This document shows positions 25,197-33,612 of a stretch of 64,000 nucleotides of DNA, one piece after another. The stretch's first letter is position 1. Each line of letters starts with the position of its first letter. The notes under the pieces were generated by a model, which worked only from the letters and a program-made list of their open reading frames with translations, searched no databases and was not told where the DNA came from. The stretch is from DASUPK01 sp963782345 (GTDB lineage: Bacteria; Actinomycetota; Thermoleophilia; Solirubrobacterales; 70-9): NCBI GenBank assembly GCA_963782345.1, contig CAWAJF010000004.1, forward strand, positions 372,001 to 436,000, read 5' to 3'. A program made the position numbers and the translations under genes.

Positions 25197-26720
25197 TTAG
25201 TGGACGCCGGCGGCGACGACTTCCTCGCTTGCCGCAGCCTCGGGCACCGCGGCGGCGCTCTCCTCAGCCGGCTCGCGAGGATCGTCTCGCTTGGCGCGAG
25301 CCCCGCGGACGAGGGTCAGCGAGACGACCAGACCCGCGACCACGACGATCGCCGCGAGCAGCATCGCGCTGCTCAGCGCGTCGATGAAGGTCGCGCGAGC
25401 CTGCTCGGGGGCACTCGCGAGCTGTCCCGGATCAAAGGCGGAGCCGAGCTGCGACTGGAAGATCGCGCCGGTCGCCGCAACCCCCACCGATGCCCCGATC
25501 ATGCGGGACATCTGCAGGACGCCGGAGGCGACGCCGGACTTCTGGACGCTGACGGCATTCATCGCGGCGGTCGACATCGGCGACATCACCAGCGCGATCC
25601 CGAGGCCCATCAGGATGAACGGGACGAGCAGCCCGGAGTAGGTGGTCGACGTGTCGATGCCGGCGAACATGAACATCGAGACGGCGAGGATCGCCAGCCC
25701 CGCGCTCATCGGTGTGGCCGGCCCGAGGCGGTCGGCGAGCCGCCCGGCGATCGGAGCGACGACTGCGATCACCACGGTCGTCGGCAGGAATCTGATCCCG
25801 GCCTCCAGCGCCCCGAAGCCGAGGATGTCCTGCATGTAGATCGCCATGAAGAAGAAGGTGCCCATCATGGCGAAGGTGATGATGAACGCGACCAGGTTCG
25901 AGCCGATGAACTGGCGCGTCCGGAAGAGCGCGAACTCGACCATCGGCGCCGAAACACGCTGCTCGATGACAACGAAGGCGGCAAGACCGAGCGCGCCGCC
26001 GGCCAGCAGGGCGACGATCGTCGGTGACCCCCAGCCCCAGCTGTTGCCTTCGATCAGCGCCAGCACGATCGCCGTGAGGCTGGCTGTGAGCGCGATCACG
26101 CCGGGGTAGTCGACGCTGCGGCCGACGGTCTCGTCGCGAGACTCGCGCACCGCGAAGATCGTCGCGGCCACCGCGGCAGCGGCGACGGGAAGGTTGATGA
26201 AGAAGATCGCTCGCCAGCTCACGTACTCGGTGAGGAATCCGCCGACGACAGGGCCGATCGAGAGGGCCAGGGCGGAGACTCCGGCCCACGTGCCGATTGC
26301 CCTCCCTCGCTCGGCGGCGGGAAAGGTATGCGTGATGATCGAGAGCGTCGCCGGCATCATCAGCGCTGCGCCGATGCCCTGGATCGCGCGGCTCGCGATC
26401 AGCATCGCCGGGTCCTGCGCGATCCCTGCCGTGGCGGAGGTGATCGCGAAGATGATCACCCCGGTCAGGAACATCAGCCTGCGCCCGAAGATGTCTCCGA
26501 GGCGGCCACCGGTCGCGATCAGGACGGCGAAGGTGAGCGTGTAGCCGTTGATGACCCACTCGAGCGCGGAGATCTGGGCGTGCAGATCGCGCTGGATCGA
26601 CGGCAGGGCGACGTTCACCACGGTGTTGTCGAGCATCACCATGAAGAGCGCGAAGCACATCGCGCCGAGCGTCCACCACTTGCGGTTGTCGTCCGTGATC
26701 AGGTGGCGGTAACGGGTCAT
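25197..26720 (-). CDS. MFS drug exporter of the DHA2 (EmrB/QacA) type
   Basis: 507 residues with about 14 predicted TMs. Signature segments are 'DNTVVNVALPSIQRDLHA' in TM1 (motif D1), 'GGRLGDIFGRRLMFLTG' in loop 2-3 (motif A) and 'SRAIQGIGAALMMPATLSI' in TM4 (motif B/C region). The tail is acidic and alanine-rich. It is an inner-membrane proton antiporter for drugs or toxic metabolites. Its ATG overlaps the MarR stop (ATGA), so the pair forms one operon that interrupts the biotin genes. Confidence 0.92.
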   Translation of the reverse strand: MTRYRHLITDDNRKWWTLGAMCFALFMVMLDNTVVNVALPSIQRDLHAQISALEWVINGYTLTFAVLIATGGRLGDIFGRRLMFLTGVIIFAITSATAGIAQDPAMLIASRAIQGIGAALMMPATLSIITHTFPAAERGRAIGTWAGVSALALSIGPVVGGFLTEYVSWRAIFFINLPVAAAAVAATIFAVRESRDETVGRSVDYPGVIALTASLTAIVLALIEGNSWGWGSPTIVALLAGGALGLAAFVVIEQRVSAPMVEFALFRTRQFIGSNLVAFIITFAMMGTFFFMAIYMQDILGFGALEAGIRFLPTTVVIAVVAPIAGRLADRLGPATPMSAGLAILAVSMFMFAGIDTSTTYSGLLVPFILMGLGIALVMSPMSTAAMNAVSVQKSGVASGVLQMSRMIGASVGVAATGAIFQSQLGSAFDPGQLASAPEQARATFIDALSSAMLLAAIVVVAGLVVSLTLVRGARAKRDDPREPAEESAAAVPEAAASEEVVAAGVH

Positions 26721-27229
26721 CGGCTGACCCTCCGCTTGTTCGTTCTGTAGATCTCGGCGATCTCGGGACGCTTCAGGAGCGCGTCGAGGGCCGACTCGAG
26801 CTTTTCCCGCTCATCCGGCTCGAGCGAGCCGGTGAACTCCTCGAGCGTCGCGAGACGGGCGGAGATGATGCGGCCGGCCAACCGGTGTCCCTTCGCAGTG
26901 AGGGCGAGTCGGCGAACGCGGCGGTCGTTGGAATCCTCGACGCGCGTCGCGAGCTTCTTGCGCACCAGCCCATCGGCGGCGCGGCTGGCGGAGGCGGTGG
27001 AGATCCCGAGCTCCTCCGAGAGGGCCGTGACGGTGCGGGCGTCCTCGTCAGGCGTCTCGAGCTCGACCAGCACCTTCATCTGTCCGAAGGTGAGTCCGCT
27101 CTCGTCGATCACCCGGAAGACCTCGTTGCCTCGGGGTCCCATGCAGCGAACGACGACGGCGCTCATCTTCAGGGCGAGGCCATCGCGCACCGTCCGGGTG
27201 CTCTTCGCTTCTCTGGTCGCTGCTTCCAC
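26717..27229 (-). CDS. MarR family transcriptional regulator
   Basis: About 170 residues from the GTG at 27229; an in-frame ATG at 27271 would place the start inside the operator, and an internal ATG at 27166 is also possible. Winged-helix features are 'LTFGQMKVLVELE', 'TVTALSEELGISTASASRAADGLVRKKLATRVEDSNDRR' in the HTH and wing, and 'LALTAKGHRL'. MarR proteins repress adjacent efflux genes until a phenolic or drug ligand binds. It overlaps the downstream exporter gene by 4 bp and probably controls itself and the exporter through the site at 27236. Confidence 0.88.
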   Translation of the reverse strand: MEAATREAKSTRTVRDGLALKMSAVVVRCMGPRGNEVFRVIDESGLTFGQMKVLVELETPDEDARTVTALSEELGISTASASRAADGLVRKKLATRVEDSNDRRVRRLALTAKGHRLAGRIISARLATLEEFTGSLEPDEREKLESALDALLKRPEIAEIYRTNKRRVSR

Positions 27230-27235
27230 TGGAGA

Positions 27236-27259
27236 AAAGGTTACACATCTGCAACCTTT
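27236..27259. promoter_or_regulatory. Inverted-repeat operator, probable MarR site
   Basis: AAAGGTT (27236-27242) and AACCTTT (27253-27259) are perfect 7-bp arms separated by 10 bases, just upstream of the marR start and before the bioA region. Length and spacing suit a MarR dimer. It may also affect bioA, whose start lies about 80 bp away on the other strand. Confidence 0.55.
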
Positions 27260-27340
27260 CCGCAACCGCAATGATCTGTGACAAGGGTCACACCGGCGCG
27301 CAAGTCCATCCGGCGGCGGTCATATGTTGGCCAGCGGCGA

Positions 27341-28675
27341 ATGCGGAAAGCTGCCCGGCTCGATCACGATCACCTCTGGCACCCCTTCACGCAGCAGCGT
27401 GATTGGGTGGCGGAAGAGCCGTTGCTGATCGAGTCGGCTGAGGGCACGGAGCTGATCGACTCCGAGGGGCGCCGCTATCTGGACGGCGTCTCGTCGCTGT
27501 GGTGCAACGTCCACGGCCACCGCCATCCGGCGATCGACGAGGCCGTCCGCGACCAGCTCGACCGCGTGGCCCACTCCACGATGCTCGGCCTCTCGCACCC
27601 CGGCGCGGCCGAGCTGGCGGGGCGCCTGGTCGAGATCGCGCCCCCGGGCCTCAACCGGGTCTTCTACTCGGACTCCGGGTCCACGGCCGTCGAGGTCGCG
27701 CTGAAGATGGCCTTCCAGTACCAGCAGCATCGCGGAGGGCAGCACGTCCGGAAGACGTCGTTCATCTGCCTCGAGGAGGCCTACCACGGCGACACCATCG
27801 GATCGGTCTCCCTCGGCGGGATGCCGCTCTTCCATTCGACCTTCGAGCCACTCCTCTTCGAGGCTCATCGTGCGGAGCCGGGCAACATCGACGACATCGC
27901 CAGGCTGTTAGCGATGCACGAGGAGGAGGTCGCCGCGGTCGTGCTCGAGCCGCTCGTGCAGGGCGCGGCCGGGATGCTCACCCATCCGCCCGGCTATCTG
28001 CGCGCGGTGCGGCGCCTCTGTGACCGCCACGGCGTTCTGCTGATCTGCGATGAGGTTGCGACGGGCTTCGGGCGCACCGGGACGATGTTCGCCTGCGAGC
28101 AGGAGGGCGTCTCGCCCGACCTCCTCTGCGTCGCGAAGGGGCTGACCGGCGGCTACATGCCGCTCGCCGCGACCCTCGCCACCGAGCGGATCTACGAGGC
28201 CTTCCTCGGCTCGAGCTCGGAGTACAAGACGTTCTTCCACGGCCACACGTACACGGGCAACCCGCTCGCCTGCGCGGCGGCGATCGCCTCGCTCGAGGTC
28301 TTCGAGCGAGAGCGGACCCTGGTGCGGGTCCAGCCCAAGATCCGGCTGCTCTCGGACTGGCTGGCTCAGATGGAGCGAATGCGCGAGGTCAAGGAGGTGC
28401 GCCAGCGCGGCCTGATGGTCGGGATCGACCTCGGCGAGCACGACCCCGAGCTCCGGCTCGGGCACCGGGTCACCTTGGAGGCGCGCCGGCGCGGAGTGAT
28501 CGTCCGCCCTCTCGGCGACGTGATCGTGCTGATGCCACCGCTCGCGATCTCCAAGCAGGACCTGCGGCGCCTGGTTCAGGTCGTCGGGCAATCGATTCGG
28601 GCCGCCTACCCGGTCGCCGAGCTCGATTCCGGCGCGAAGGGCCGCCTGGACGCCGCGCTGCTCGAGGCCGCTTAG
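27341..28675 (+). CDS. bioA: Adenosylmethionine-8-amino-7-oxononanoate aminotransferase
   Basis: PLP enzyme converting 8-amino-7-oxononanoate to 7,8-diaminononanoate with SAM as amino donor. 444 residues from the ATG at 27341, which directly precedes the BioA N-terminal hallmark 'DHDHLWHPFTQQRDW'. A longer frame from 27278 (GTG) is possible. Other features are 'SDSGSTAVEVALKMAFQY', 'EEAYHGDTIGSVSLGG', 'ICDEVATGFGRTG' and the Lys in 'CVAKGLTGGYMPLAA'. It completes the pathway with bioB-F-D, from which it is separated by the MarR/MFS pair. Confidence 0.94.
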   Translation: MRKAARLDHDHLWHPFTQQRDWVAEEPLLIESAEGTELIDSEGRRYLDGVSSLWCNVHGHRHPAIDEAVRDQLDRVAHSTMLGLSHPGAAELAGRLVEIAPPGLNRVFYSDSGSTAVEVALKMAFQYQQHRGGQHVRKTSFICLEEAYHGDTIGSVSLGGMPLFHSTFEPLLFEAHRAEPGNIDDIARLLAMHEEEVAAVVLEPLVQGAAGMLTHPPGYLRAVRRLCDRHGVLLICDEVATGFGRTGTMFACEQEGVSPDLLCVAKGLTGGYMPLAATLATERIYEAFLGSSSEYKTFFHGHTYTGNPLACAAAIASLEVFERERTLVRVQPKIRLLSDWLAQMERMREVKEVRQRGLMVGIDLGEHDPELRLGHRVTLEARRRGVIVRPLGDVIVLMPPLAISKQDLRRLVQVVGQSIRAAYPVAELDSGAKGRLDAALLEAA

Positions 28676-28792
28676 TTTCAGCCGATACTCGCCGTGATGG
28701 AACGGGTCCTGCGCCGCAGTACCGGTGTGAGCACTGCCGCCGTTGCGACAAGAGCGAATCCATGGGCCTCCGCCCCCCGGAAGCGCCCGGAG

Positions 28793-28978
28793 CTACTCCT
28801 CGTAAGGCTCGAAGTCCGACTTCCGCGCGCCGCAGACCGGGCAGAACCAGTCGTCGGGGATGTCGTCGAACGACGTTCCCGGCGGTACCCCGCCGTCGGG
28901 ATCGCCTTCGTCGGGGTCGTAGATGAACCCGCACGATGTGCAGATGTAGAGCTGTTTGGTGGTGGTCTCCGCTGCCAT
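28793..28978 (-). CDS. Rubredoxin
   Basis: 61 residues, ATG at 28978. The four iron ligands are in 'ICTSCGFIYDPDEGDPDGGVP' in part (CxxC, about 13-16) and 'WFCPVCGARKSDFEPY' (CPVC, about 48-51), the classic rubredoxin fold. It is a small cytoplasmic electron carrier, in actinobacteria often serving alkane hydroxylases or detoxifying reductases. No obvious partner is adjacent. Its start is 33 bp from the divergent NUDIX gene. Confidence 0.93.
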   Translation of the reverse strand: MAAETTTKQLYICTSCGFIYDPDEGDPDGGVPPGTSFDDIPDDWFCPVCGARKSDFEPYEE

Positions 28979-29011
28979 GGGGCGCCAATCTAGCGAGTAG
29001 TCTCGCCGCAC

Positions 29012-29599
29012 GTGGAACCCGCCGTCCCCAGGCCCGCCGCGACCGTGATCCTCCTGCGCCGGGGCGGCAAGCACGCCGAGCGTGGCCTGGAGATCCTGCT
29101 CGTCCAGCGCAATCCCGGGGCCCGGTTCATGCCGGGGGTCTGGGTGTTTCCCGGCGGGGCGGTCGATTCGGACGACGGCGATGGCGAGGAGGCACACCGG
29201 GCCGCGGCGGTCAGGGAGCTCGCGGAGGAGGCCGGCATCGAGATGCCGGCGCAGGAGCTGGTCGCCTACTCGCGCTGGATCACGCCCAGGGTCGCGCCGA
29301 TCCGCTTCGACACGCGGTTCTACCTGGCCCTGGCGCCGGCGCACTCACCGCCTCAGCCAGACGGCTCGGAGACCGTCGACGCCGGCTGGTTCGCCCCGCA
29401 GGACGCCCTCGACATGCATCACGCGGGCGAGCTGCCGCTCGTGTTTCCCACCATCAAGCACCTGGAGTCGATGGTCGGATTCGCCAACGCCGCGGAGGCG
29501 CTGGAGACGGCGCGCCACCGAGTCGTGAAGCCGGTCGAGCCCCGAGTCGTGGGCGAGGGCGACGAGCAGCGAATCGTGCTGCCGGACGAGCTTCCGTGA
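29012..29599 (+). CDS. NUDIX hydrolase
   Basis: 195 residues. The Nudix box is recognisable as 'FPGGAVDSDDGD...AVRELAEEAGIE' (about 49-77), with a spacer longer than the standard GX5EX7REUXEEXGU before the REU-EE-GU core. This longer form is common in CoA or nucleoside-diphosphate pyrophosphatases. The C-terminal part contains 'VDAGWFAPQDAL' and 'LVFPTIKHLESM'. Substrate cannot be predicted. GTG start, 33 bp from the divergent rubredoxin. Confidence 0.85.
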   Translation: MEPAVPRPAATVILLRRGGKHAERGLEILLVQRNPGARFMPGVWVFPGGAVDSDDGDGEEAHRAAAVRELAEEAGIEMPAQELVAYSRWITPRVAPIRFDTRFYLALAPAHSPPQPDGSETVDAGWFAPQDALDMHHAGELPLVFPTIKHLESMVGFANAAEALETARHRVVKPVEPRVVGEGDEQRIVLPDELP

Positions 29600-29647
29600 C
29601 CTAGGCGGGGCGCCGGCGCGGGGCCGGAGGCATCCCGCTTCGCTCCA

Positions 29648-29725
29648 TCGCACCCCGGCGAAGGCGGCCTCACCCAGGGCGGGACCCTCGACTGCGACGC
29701 CAGCCAGGTGCCGCTCGGGCCCTGA
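29648..29725 (+). pseudogene. 3'-end remnant of an mceA-like gene
   Basis: In the 139-bp gap between NUDIX and the split-barrel gene, the plus strand encodes GLTQGGTLDCDASQVPLGP and then TGA. The intact MceA of this window ends LTQGGTLDCDPNQTPLGP, stop. At DNA level 29 consecutive bases (29669-29697) match the mceA 3' end exactly. The rest of the gene is absent, so this is a relic of a second or relocated mceA copy. Confidence 0.75.
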
Positions 29726-29738
29726 CAGAATCAAGCCG

Positions 29739-30692
29739 ATGACCAGCACCCTGCCGCAGGAGGTGCGCGACGCCTTCGAGAGCTTCGTCACCTGCGAGCT
29801 CACCACCGTCGACGCCGCAAAGCAGCCGATCACCTGGCCCGTCACCCCGTACTACAGCCAGGGAGGCCCGACCATCGACGTGTCCACCGGGCTCGGCTAC
29901 CCGAAGAAGGCCGACGACGCCCGGGCTCACCCGAGCATCTCGCTGCTCTTCTCGGACCCGACCGGCTCCGGGATCGACAGCGGCCTCCGGGTGCTCGTCC
30001 AGGGCACGGCCACCGTCGACGACGAGGACCTGAAGGCGAACGCCGAGCGCTACATGCGGGAGTCCGGCGTGAAGCTGCCGGCGACCAGGAAGATGAACCC
30101 GCCGAGGCCCCTGCGCGGGATGTTCAACTGGTACTACGCCCGCATGTACATCAAGGTCCGGCCCGAGCGGGTCTTCGTCTGGCCGGACGGGAACCTCGCC
30201 GCGGAGCCGACCGTCCACGACGCCCACCTCGAGGAGGTCCGCTCGGGGCACGTCGAGGAGCCCCCGCAGGATCTCGGCGAGGCGCCGCAGGGGCCGCCGG
30301 CATGGGATTCGCGGATGGAGCTCCTCGCGGAGCACGACACCGGCGTGCTCAGCTGGATGGGCCCGGACGGCTTCCCGATCGCGGTGCGGGTTCCCTTCAC
30401 CGCCGACGCCGCGAACAAGACGATCTCGATCGATGCTGTCCCGGCCGGCCTTCCCCTGCTCGAGGGACGCGCCTGCCTCGCCGCGCACCGGCACGCACCG
30501 GACTTCACCTGGCAGCGCAACATGCAGGTCCGCGGCACGCTCACCCCCTCGGGCGACCGCTGGGGTCTCGTGCCGCGCCGGATCGTCGGAGGCTTCGAGC
30601 TGCCCGAGGGCCGGTTCATCAGGTTCCGGGACTTCATCAAGAAGGGCCCGGGCTTCTACCGGACCTATCGCCGCCGCATGCGCGAGCGATGA
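29739..30692 (+). CDS. Two-domain pyridoxamine-phosphate-oxidase-like split-barrel protein
   Basis: 317 residues containing two related halves. The first (about 1-150) has 'FVTCELTTVDAAKQPITWPVTP' in part, 'AHPSISLLFSDPTGSG' and 'VLVQGTATVDDEDLKANAERY', the pattern of FMN- or F420-binding split barrels. The second (about 190-317) has 'DTGVLSWMGPDGFPIAVRVP' and 'FTWQRNMQVRGTLTPSGD'. Such proteins in actinobacteria bind FMN, F420 or heme; the reaction is unknown. ATG start shortly after the mceA remnant. Confidence 0.75.
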   Translation: MTSTLPQEVRDAFESFVTCELTTVDAAKQPITWPVTPYYSQGGPTIDVSTGLGYPKKADDARAHPSISLLFSDPTGSGIDSGLRVLVQGTATVDDEDLKANAERYMRESGVKLPATRKMNPPRPLRGMFNWYYARMYIKVRPERVFVWPDGNLAAEPTVHDAHLEEVRSGHVEEPPQDLGEAPQGPPAWDSRMELLAEHDTGVLSWMGPDGFPIAVRVPFTADAANKTISIDAVPAGLPLLEGRACLAAHRHAPDFTWQRNMQVRGTLTPSGDRWGLVPRRIVGGFELPEGRFIRFRDFIKKGPGFYRTYRRRMRER

Positions 30693-30706
30693 GGGCCGCG
30701 GCCCTC
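30691..30706. terminator. Perfect 16-bp palindrome between convergent genes
   Basis: GAGGGCCGCGGCCCTC overlaps the stop of the split-barrel gene and lies 6 bp from the stop of the opposing gene. It probably ends transcription from both sides; no T-run. Confidence 0.45.
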
Positions 30707-30711
30707 CCCCA

Positions 30712-31398
30712 CTAGGAGCCGATCTTCGGCGGAAAGGGCTCGAGGCCCGCGTTCCACGGCCCCGGCTTGTAGATGTCGAGGTTGTTCTCCTCCATCTCGC
30801 GGTGGAGGCGGTCGAAGATGCCACCGGCCGAGCGCAGCGCCTCCTTCAGCTCCTCCTTCGAGCGCTCCCGCAGCACCCAGTGGAAGAAGAGCTGCTCCTC
30901 GGTGATGCCGAAATCGACCTCCGCCGGGATGCGCGTGATCCAATCGATGAATCCGGGGCTGAACAGCTCGCGCAGGGCGACCGGATCGTGATCCTTCGGG
31001 ACCGTGGCGATGAATCGCCTGTTGAAGTCGATGCTCTCGAACTCGACCCGCCGCCGGGAGTGCTTGTCGATCATGTCGCCCGCCGTCCGCTCCACCGACT
31101 CGACGTCGAACACCGGGACGACCGTCGCCAGATCCGGCATGTGCGCCTTCACCAGCAGGGCGCCCGGCAGGACCGCCTTGCGCCCGAATCCACCCTCCTC
31201 GTGCTCGTCGGCGTCGCAGGATGCGCCGAAGAACCCATCGCTGAGCTCACCGGTGAGCCGATTGGTCCCGCCCGGGCAGAGTGCGACCGGCCCCTCCTTG
31301 GGATTGATCCCCCCGATCGGCTCGTAGCGCAGGTTTCGCTCCGAGGCGAGCCCGGAGACGATCGCCGTCCACTCCTCGGCGTCCGCCTTGGCGCTCAA
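30712..31398 (-). CDS. Unknown protein, last gene of the mce-SCP2 operon
   Basis: 228 residues with no recognised family. Soluble, no signal peptide. It contains 'NLRYEPIGGINPKEGPVALCPGGTNRLTGELSDGF' in part, with two Cys (about 41 and 60), 'FESIDFNRRFIATVPKDHDPVALRELFSPGFIDWI' in part, and a helical C-terminus rich in Glu/Lys (RERSKEELKEAL). The FNxxF...RELFSPGFIDW segment recalls DUF3137-type proteins, but only weakly. Its ATG overlaps the stop of the SCP2 gene (ATGA), so it is translationally coupled and probably works in the same lipid-handling process. Confidence 0.6.
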   Translation of the reverse strand: MSAKADAEEWTAIVSGLASERNLRYEPIGGINPKEGPVALCPGGTNRLTGELSDGFFGASCDADEHEEGGFGRKAVLPGALLVKAHMPDLATVVPVFDVESVERTAGDMIDKHSRRRVEFESIDFNRRFIATVPKDHDPVALRELFSPGFIDWITRIPAEVDFGITEEQLFFHWVLRERSKEELKEALRSAGGIFDRLHREMEENNLDIYKPGPWNAGLEPFPPKIGS

Positions 31399-31823
31399 TC
31401 GACCTTGACCAGGTCCTCGCGCCCATCCGCCTCGAGCTGAGCCTTGTAGCGCGGGTAGACCGGCTTGGTGAGGGGGACGAGCTTGAGGATCTTGGCGACC
31501 GGGCCGCTCGCCTTGATCTGACCGCGGGCGAGTGCGGTGGTGACGTTCACCTTGCCGAGCCAGAAGCGGTGGGCGGTATCGGCCTTCATGCTCATCACGA
31601 CCTCGGGCTCCATCTCGGTCTCGCCGAAGTCGACGTCGGCCGGCCCGTCCTCCTGCAACCGCAGCGTGATGGTCGAATCGGGCTCGCTGTAGGCGTACTG
31701 GAGGATCGTGTTCGCATTCCGGAACCTCGGGCCGAGCTCCGGGTCGCCGGCGAGGTTGGCGAACAGCCTGCCAATGGTGTCGTAGACCTCCTGAGCGTCC
31801 TTGAAGTACGCCAAACGTCTCAC
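31395..31823 (-). CDS. SCP2 sterol-binding domain protein
   Basis: 142 residues. The SCP2 pattern is clear: 'LQYAYSEPDSTITLRLQEDGP' in part, 'PEVVMSMKADTAHRFWLGKVNVTTALARGQIKASGPVAKILKLVPL' in part, with the typical Trp and 'G(K)ixxxGp' strand and helix. SCP2 domains hold sterols, fatty acyl chains or acyl-CoAs in a hydrophobic tunnel. It lies 41 bp downstream of mceF on the same strand and overlaps the unknown gene that follows, suggesting it receives lipids imported by the Mce complex. Confidence 0.85.
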   Translation of the reverse strand: MRRLAYFKDAQEVYDTIGRLFANLAGDPELGPRFRNANTILQYAYSEPDSTITLRLQEDGPADVDFGETEMEPEVVMSMKADTAHRFWLGKVNVTTALARGQIKASGPVAKILKLVPLTKPVYPRYKAQLEADGREDLVKVD

Positions 31824-31864
31824 CTCCCGATGGGAACGGGAATCCTAATCGGGCGGGTCGCCCG

Positions 31865-33586
31865 CTACTTGTCCGGCAGGACCTCGGGGATCTTCCCGCC
31901 GCCGAAGAGGGAGGGGAAGTTCGGTGCGATCGTGCACGGGGCGAAGGCCGACGGGCCGTTGCTCGAAGGGCTCGCGGAGTTGTACGGCCCGGGTACGAGT
32001 GGCGGCACGCTCGCCGGGCCGACGTAGTTGGGCGCCAGCGGCGTGACCAGGGAGGAAGCTGGGAACTGGCCGCTCTCCTCGACGGGCGGCGTCGAGGCCG
32101 GGGAGCGAGTGACCTGGCCGCTGCCGAGCCCGCCGGTCACGGAACCCGTCGCATTGAAGTTGCTCGTGTTGTCGCAGTCATGGCTCGGGAAGATCTCGCC
32201 CTGGCTGCTCGAGAACGGGTTGCCGATCGCGTCGGGCTGCAGATAGCCGTTGCCGCGGTTCGTGTTGAGCCGCTTCTGGTAGATCGAGAGCGTCTCGCTG
32301 GTGAAGATCGTCATCTGGCGGGAGAGGTGGAGCGGCGCGCTCTGCCCGGACTGGAACGGCAGGAAGTCCGAGGTCGATGAGGACGGGTTCGAGAGGAAGT
32401 CGGTGACGACGGGCGCCTGGTAGTCGAGCCACCGGACGAGCGGGTTGAGGTTGGCCAGGAAGGGGTCGAGCCCGTCCATCACCGGGCGCAGCTCCCGCAG
32501 GAAGCTGCTCAGCGAGGGAAGGCCGGTGGCGGAGGCCTTGATCAGCGGGTCGAGGTTCTGGAAGAGCTTGTGGGCCTTGGGGGCGAGGTGGCGCACGTCC
32601 CGCAGGGTCGGGCTCAGGTCGCGGGCGACCGGCTTCAGGTCATGGAAGACCGGCTGGGCGTCCCGGGCGAAGCCCTTCAGCCGGTCGAGCGTCAGGCGGC
32701 TCTCGTTCTCGAAGGTCGGGAAGATCTTGAAGGTGTCGGAGAGCGCCTTGCTCTGTGAGGCGAGCGCGCCGAAGGTCCTGTTCGCTCCGACGATCGCACC
32801 GGCCAGGGCCTGGTCGTGGGCGGTCAGGGCCGCGAAGACGTCACCGGTGTCGTGGACGAGGGTGCGCAGCGACTGCTCCTGGCTGCGCAGGGTGCCGAGG
32901 ACGTCGCTGGCATCGGAGGCGAACGGGCCGAGGTTGCCGAAGGCGTCGTTCAGATCCAGGCCGCGGCCGTTGATGGCGAGGCCGGCGTTCTGCATCCAGG
33001 ACCGGAACGCCTCGCGCGTGGGCTTGTCGAAGCCCTGGAAGATCTCGTCGATCTGGGTCTGGTTCTGGACCTGGGTCTGCGCCAGGTGGCCGCCCTCGGG
33101 GATCGGGTGAGGCGCGTCGCCTCCCGAGAGCTTCCCGACGTCGGTGGAGCTGGATTGGGCCTGCACGTCGCCGCTGGTCCCCCCCGGCTGCACCTGGCTG
33201 CCCGGAGTGAGCTCGATGTAGGTCTCGCCCAGCAGCGTCTTCTGGCGGAGCGTCGCCTTGGCGTCCGAGGAGATCGGCGCGTACTGCGGGTCGATCTCGA
33301 TCGTCGCACGCGTCGCGTTGCAGGTCGTCGGGTCGGAGTGGCACTCGCTCTCCGGCGCCAGGCCGATCTGCTTCACCTTGCCGACCGAGACCCCGCTGAT
33401 CCGGACGTCGGCCTCCTTCTGGAGGGTGATCGCCTCCGGGAAATCGGCTGTGATCCGATAGCTCTCCGGCTTCAGGGGGATCGGGCCGCCGAAGGTCACC
33501 CAGAGGAAGAGCAACAGGCCGAAGCAGGACAGCGTGAAGCCGACCGCGACCAGGATCCGCCCCATGGAGGGAGCTTGCTTCTGCAT
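31865..33586 (-). CDS. mceF: MCE family protein, sixth of six
   Basis: 573 residues; one N-terminal TM (about 8-30), then the MCE domain (about 37-115) with 'ADVRISGVSVGKVKQI' and 'LLGETYIELTPGS', then a long helical region with repeated coiled segments (about 180-420), and a Pro/Ser-rich tail ending in a Cys pair. Mce proteins form a hexameric tube that shuttles lipids or steroids between the envelope and an inner-membrane ABC permease. Four Cys (about 79, 88, 487 and 551) could form disulfides. Last mce gene before SCP2; letter assigned by position. Confidence 0.88.
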   Translation of the reverse strand: MQKQAPSMGRILVAVGFTLSCFGLLLFLWVTFGGPIPLKPESYRITADFPEAITLQKEADVRISGVSVGKVKQIGLAPESECHSDPTTCNATRATIEIDPQYAPISSDAKATLRQKTLLGETYIELTPGSQVQPGGTSGDVQAQSSSTDVGKLSGGDAPHPIPEGGHLAQTQVQNQTQIDEIFQGFDKPTREAFRSWMQNAGLAINGRGLDLNDAFGNLGPFASDASDVLGTLRSQEQSLRTLVHDTGDVFAALTAHDQALAGAIVGANRTFGALASQSKALSDTFKIFPTFENESRLTLDRLKGFARDAQPVFHDLKPVARDLSPTLRDVRHLAPKAHKLFQNLDPLIKASATGLPSLSSFLRELRPVMDGLDPFLANLNPLVRWLDYQAPVVTDFLSNPSSSTSDFLPFQSGQSAPLHLSRQMTIFTSETLSIYQKRLNTNRGNGYLQPDAIGNPFSSSQGEIFPSHDCDNTSNFNATGSVTGGLGSGQVTRSPASTPPVEESGQFPASSLVTPLAPNYVGPASVPPLVPGPYNSASPSSNGPSAFAPCTIAPNFPSLFGGGKIPEVLPDK

Positions 33587-33612
33587 CTAGACCACCTCTC
33601 CGTTCATCCGGG

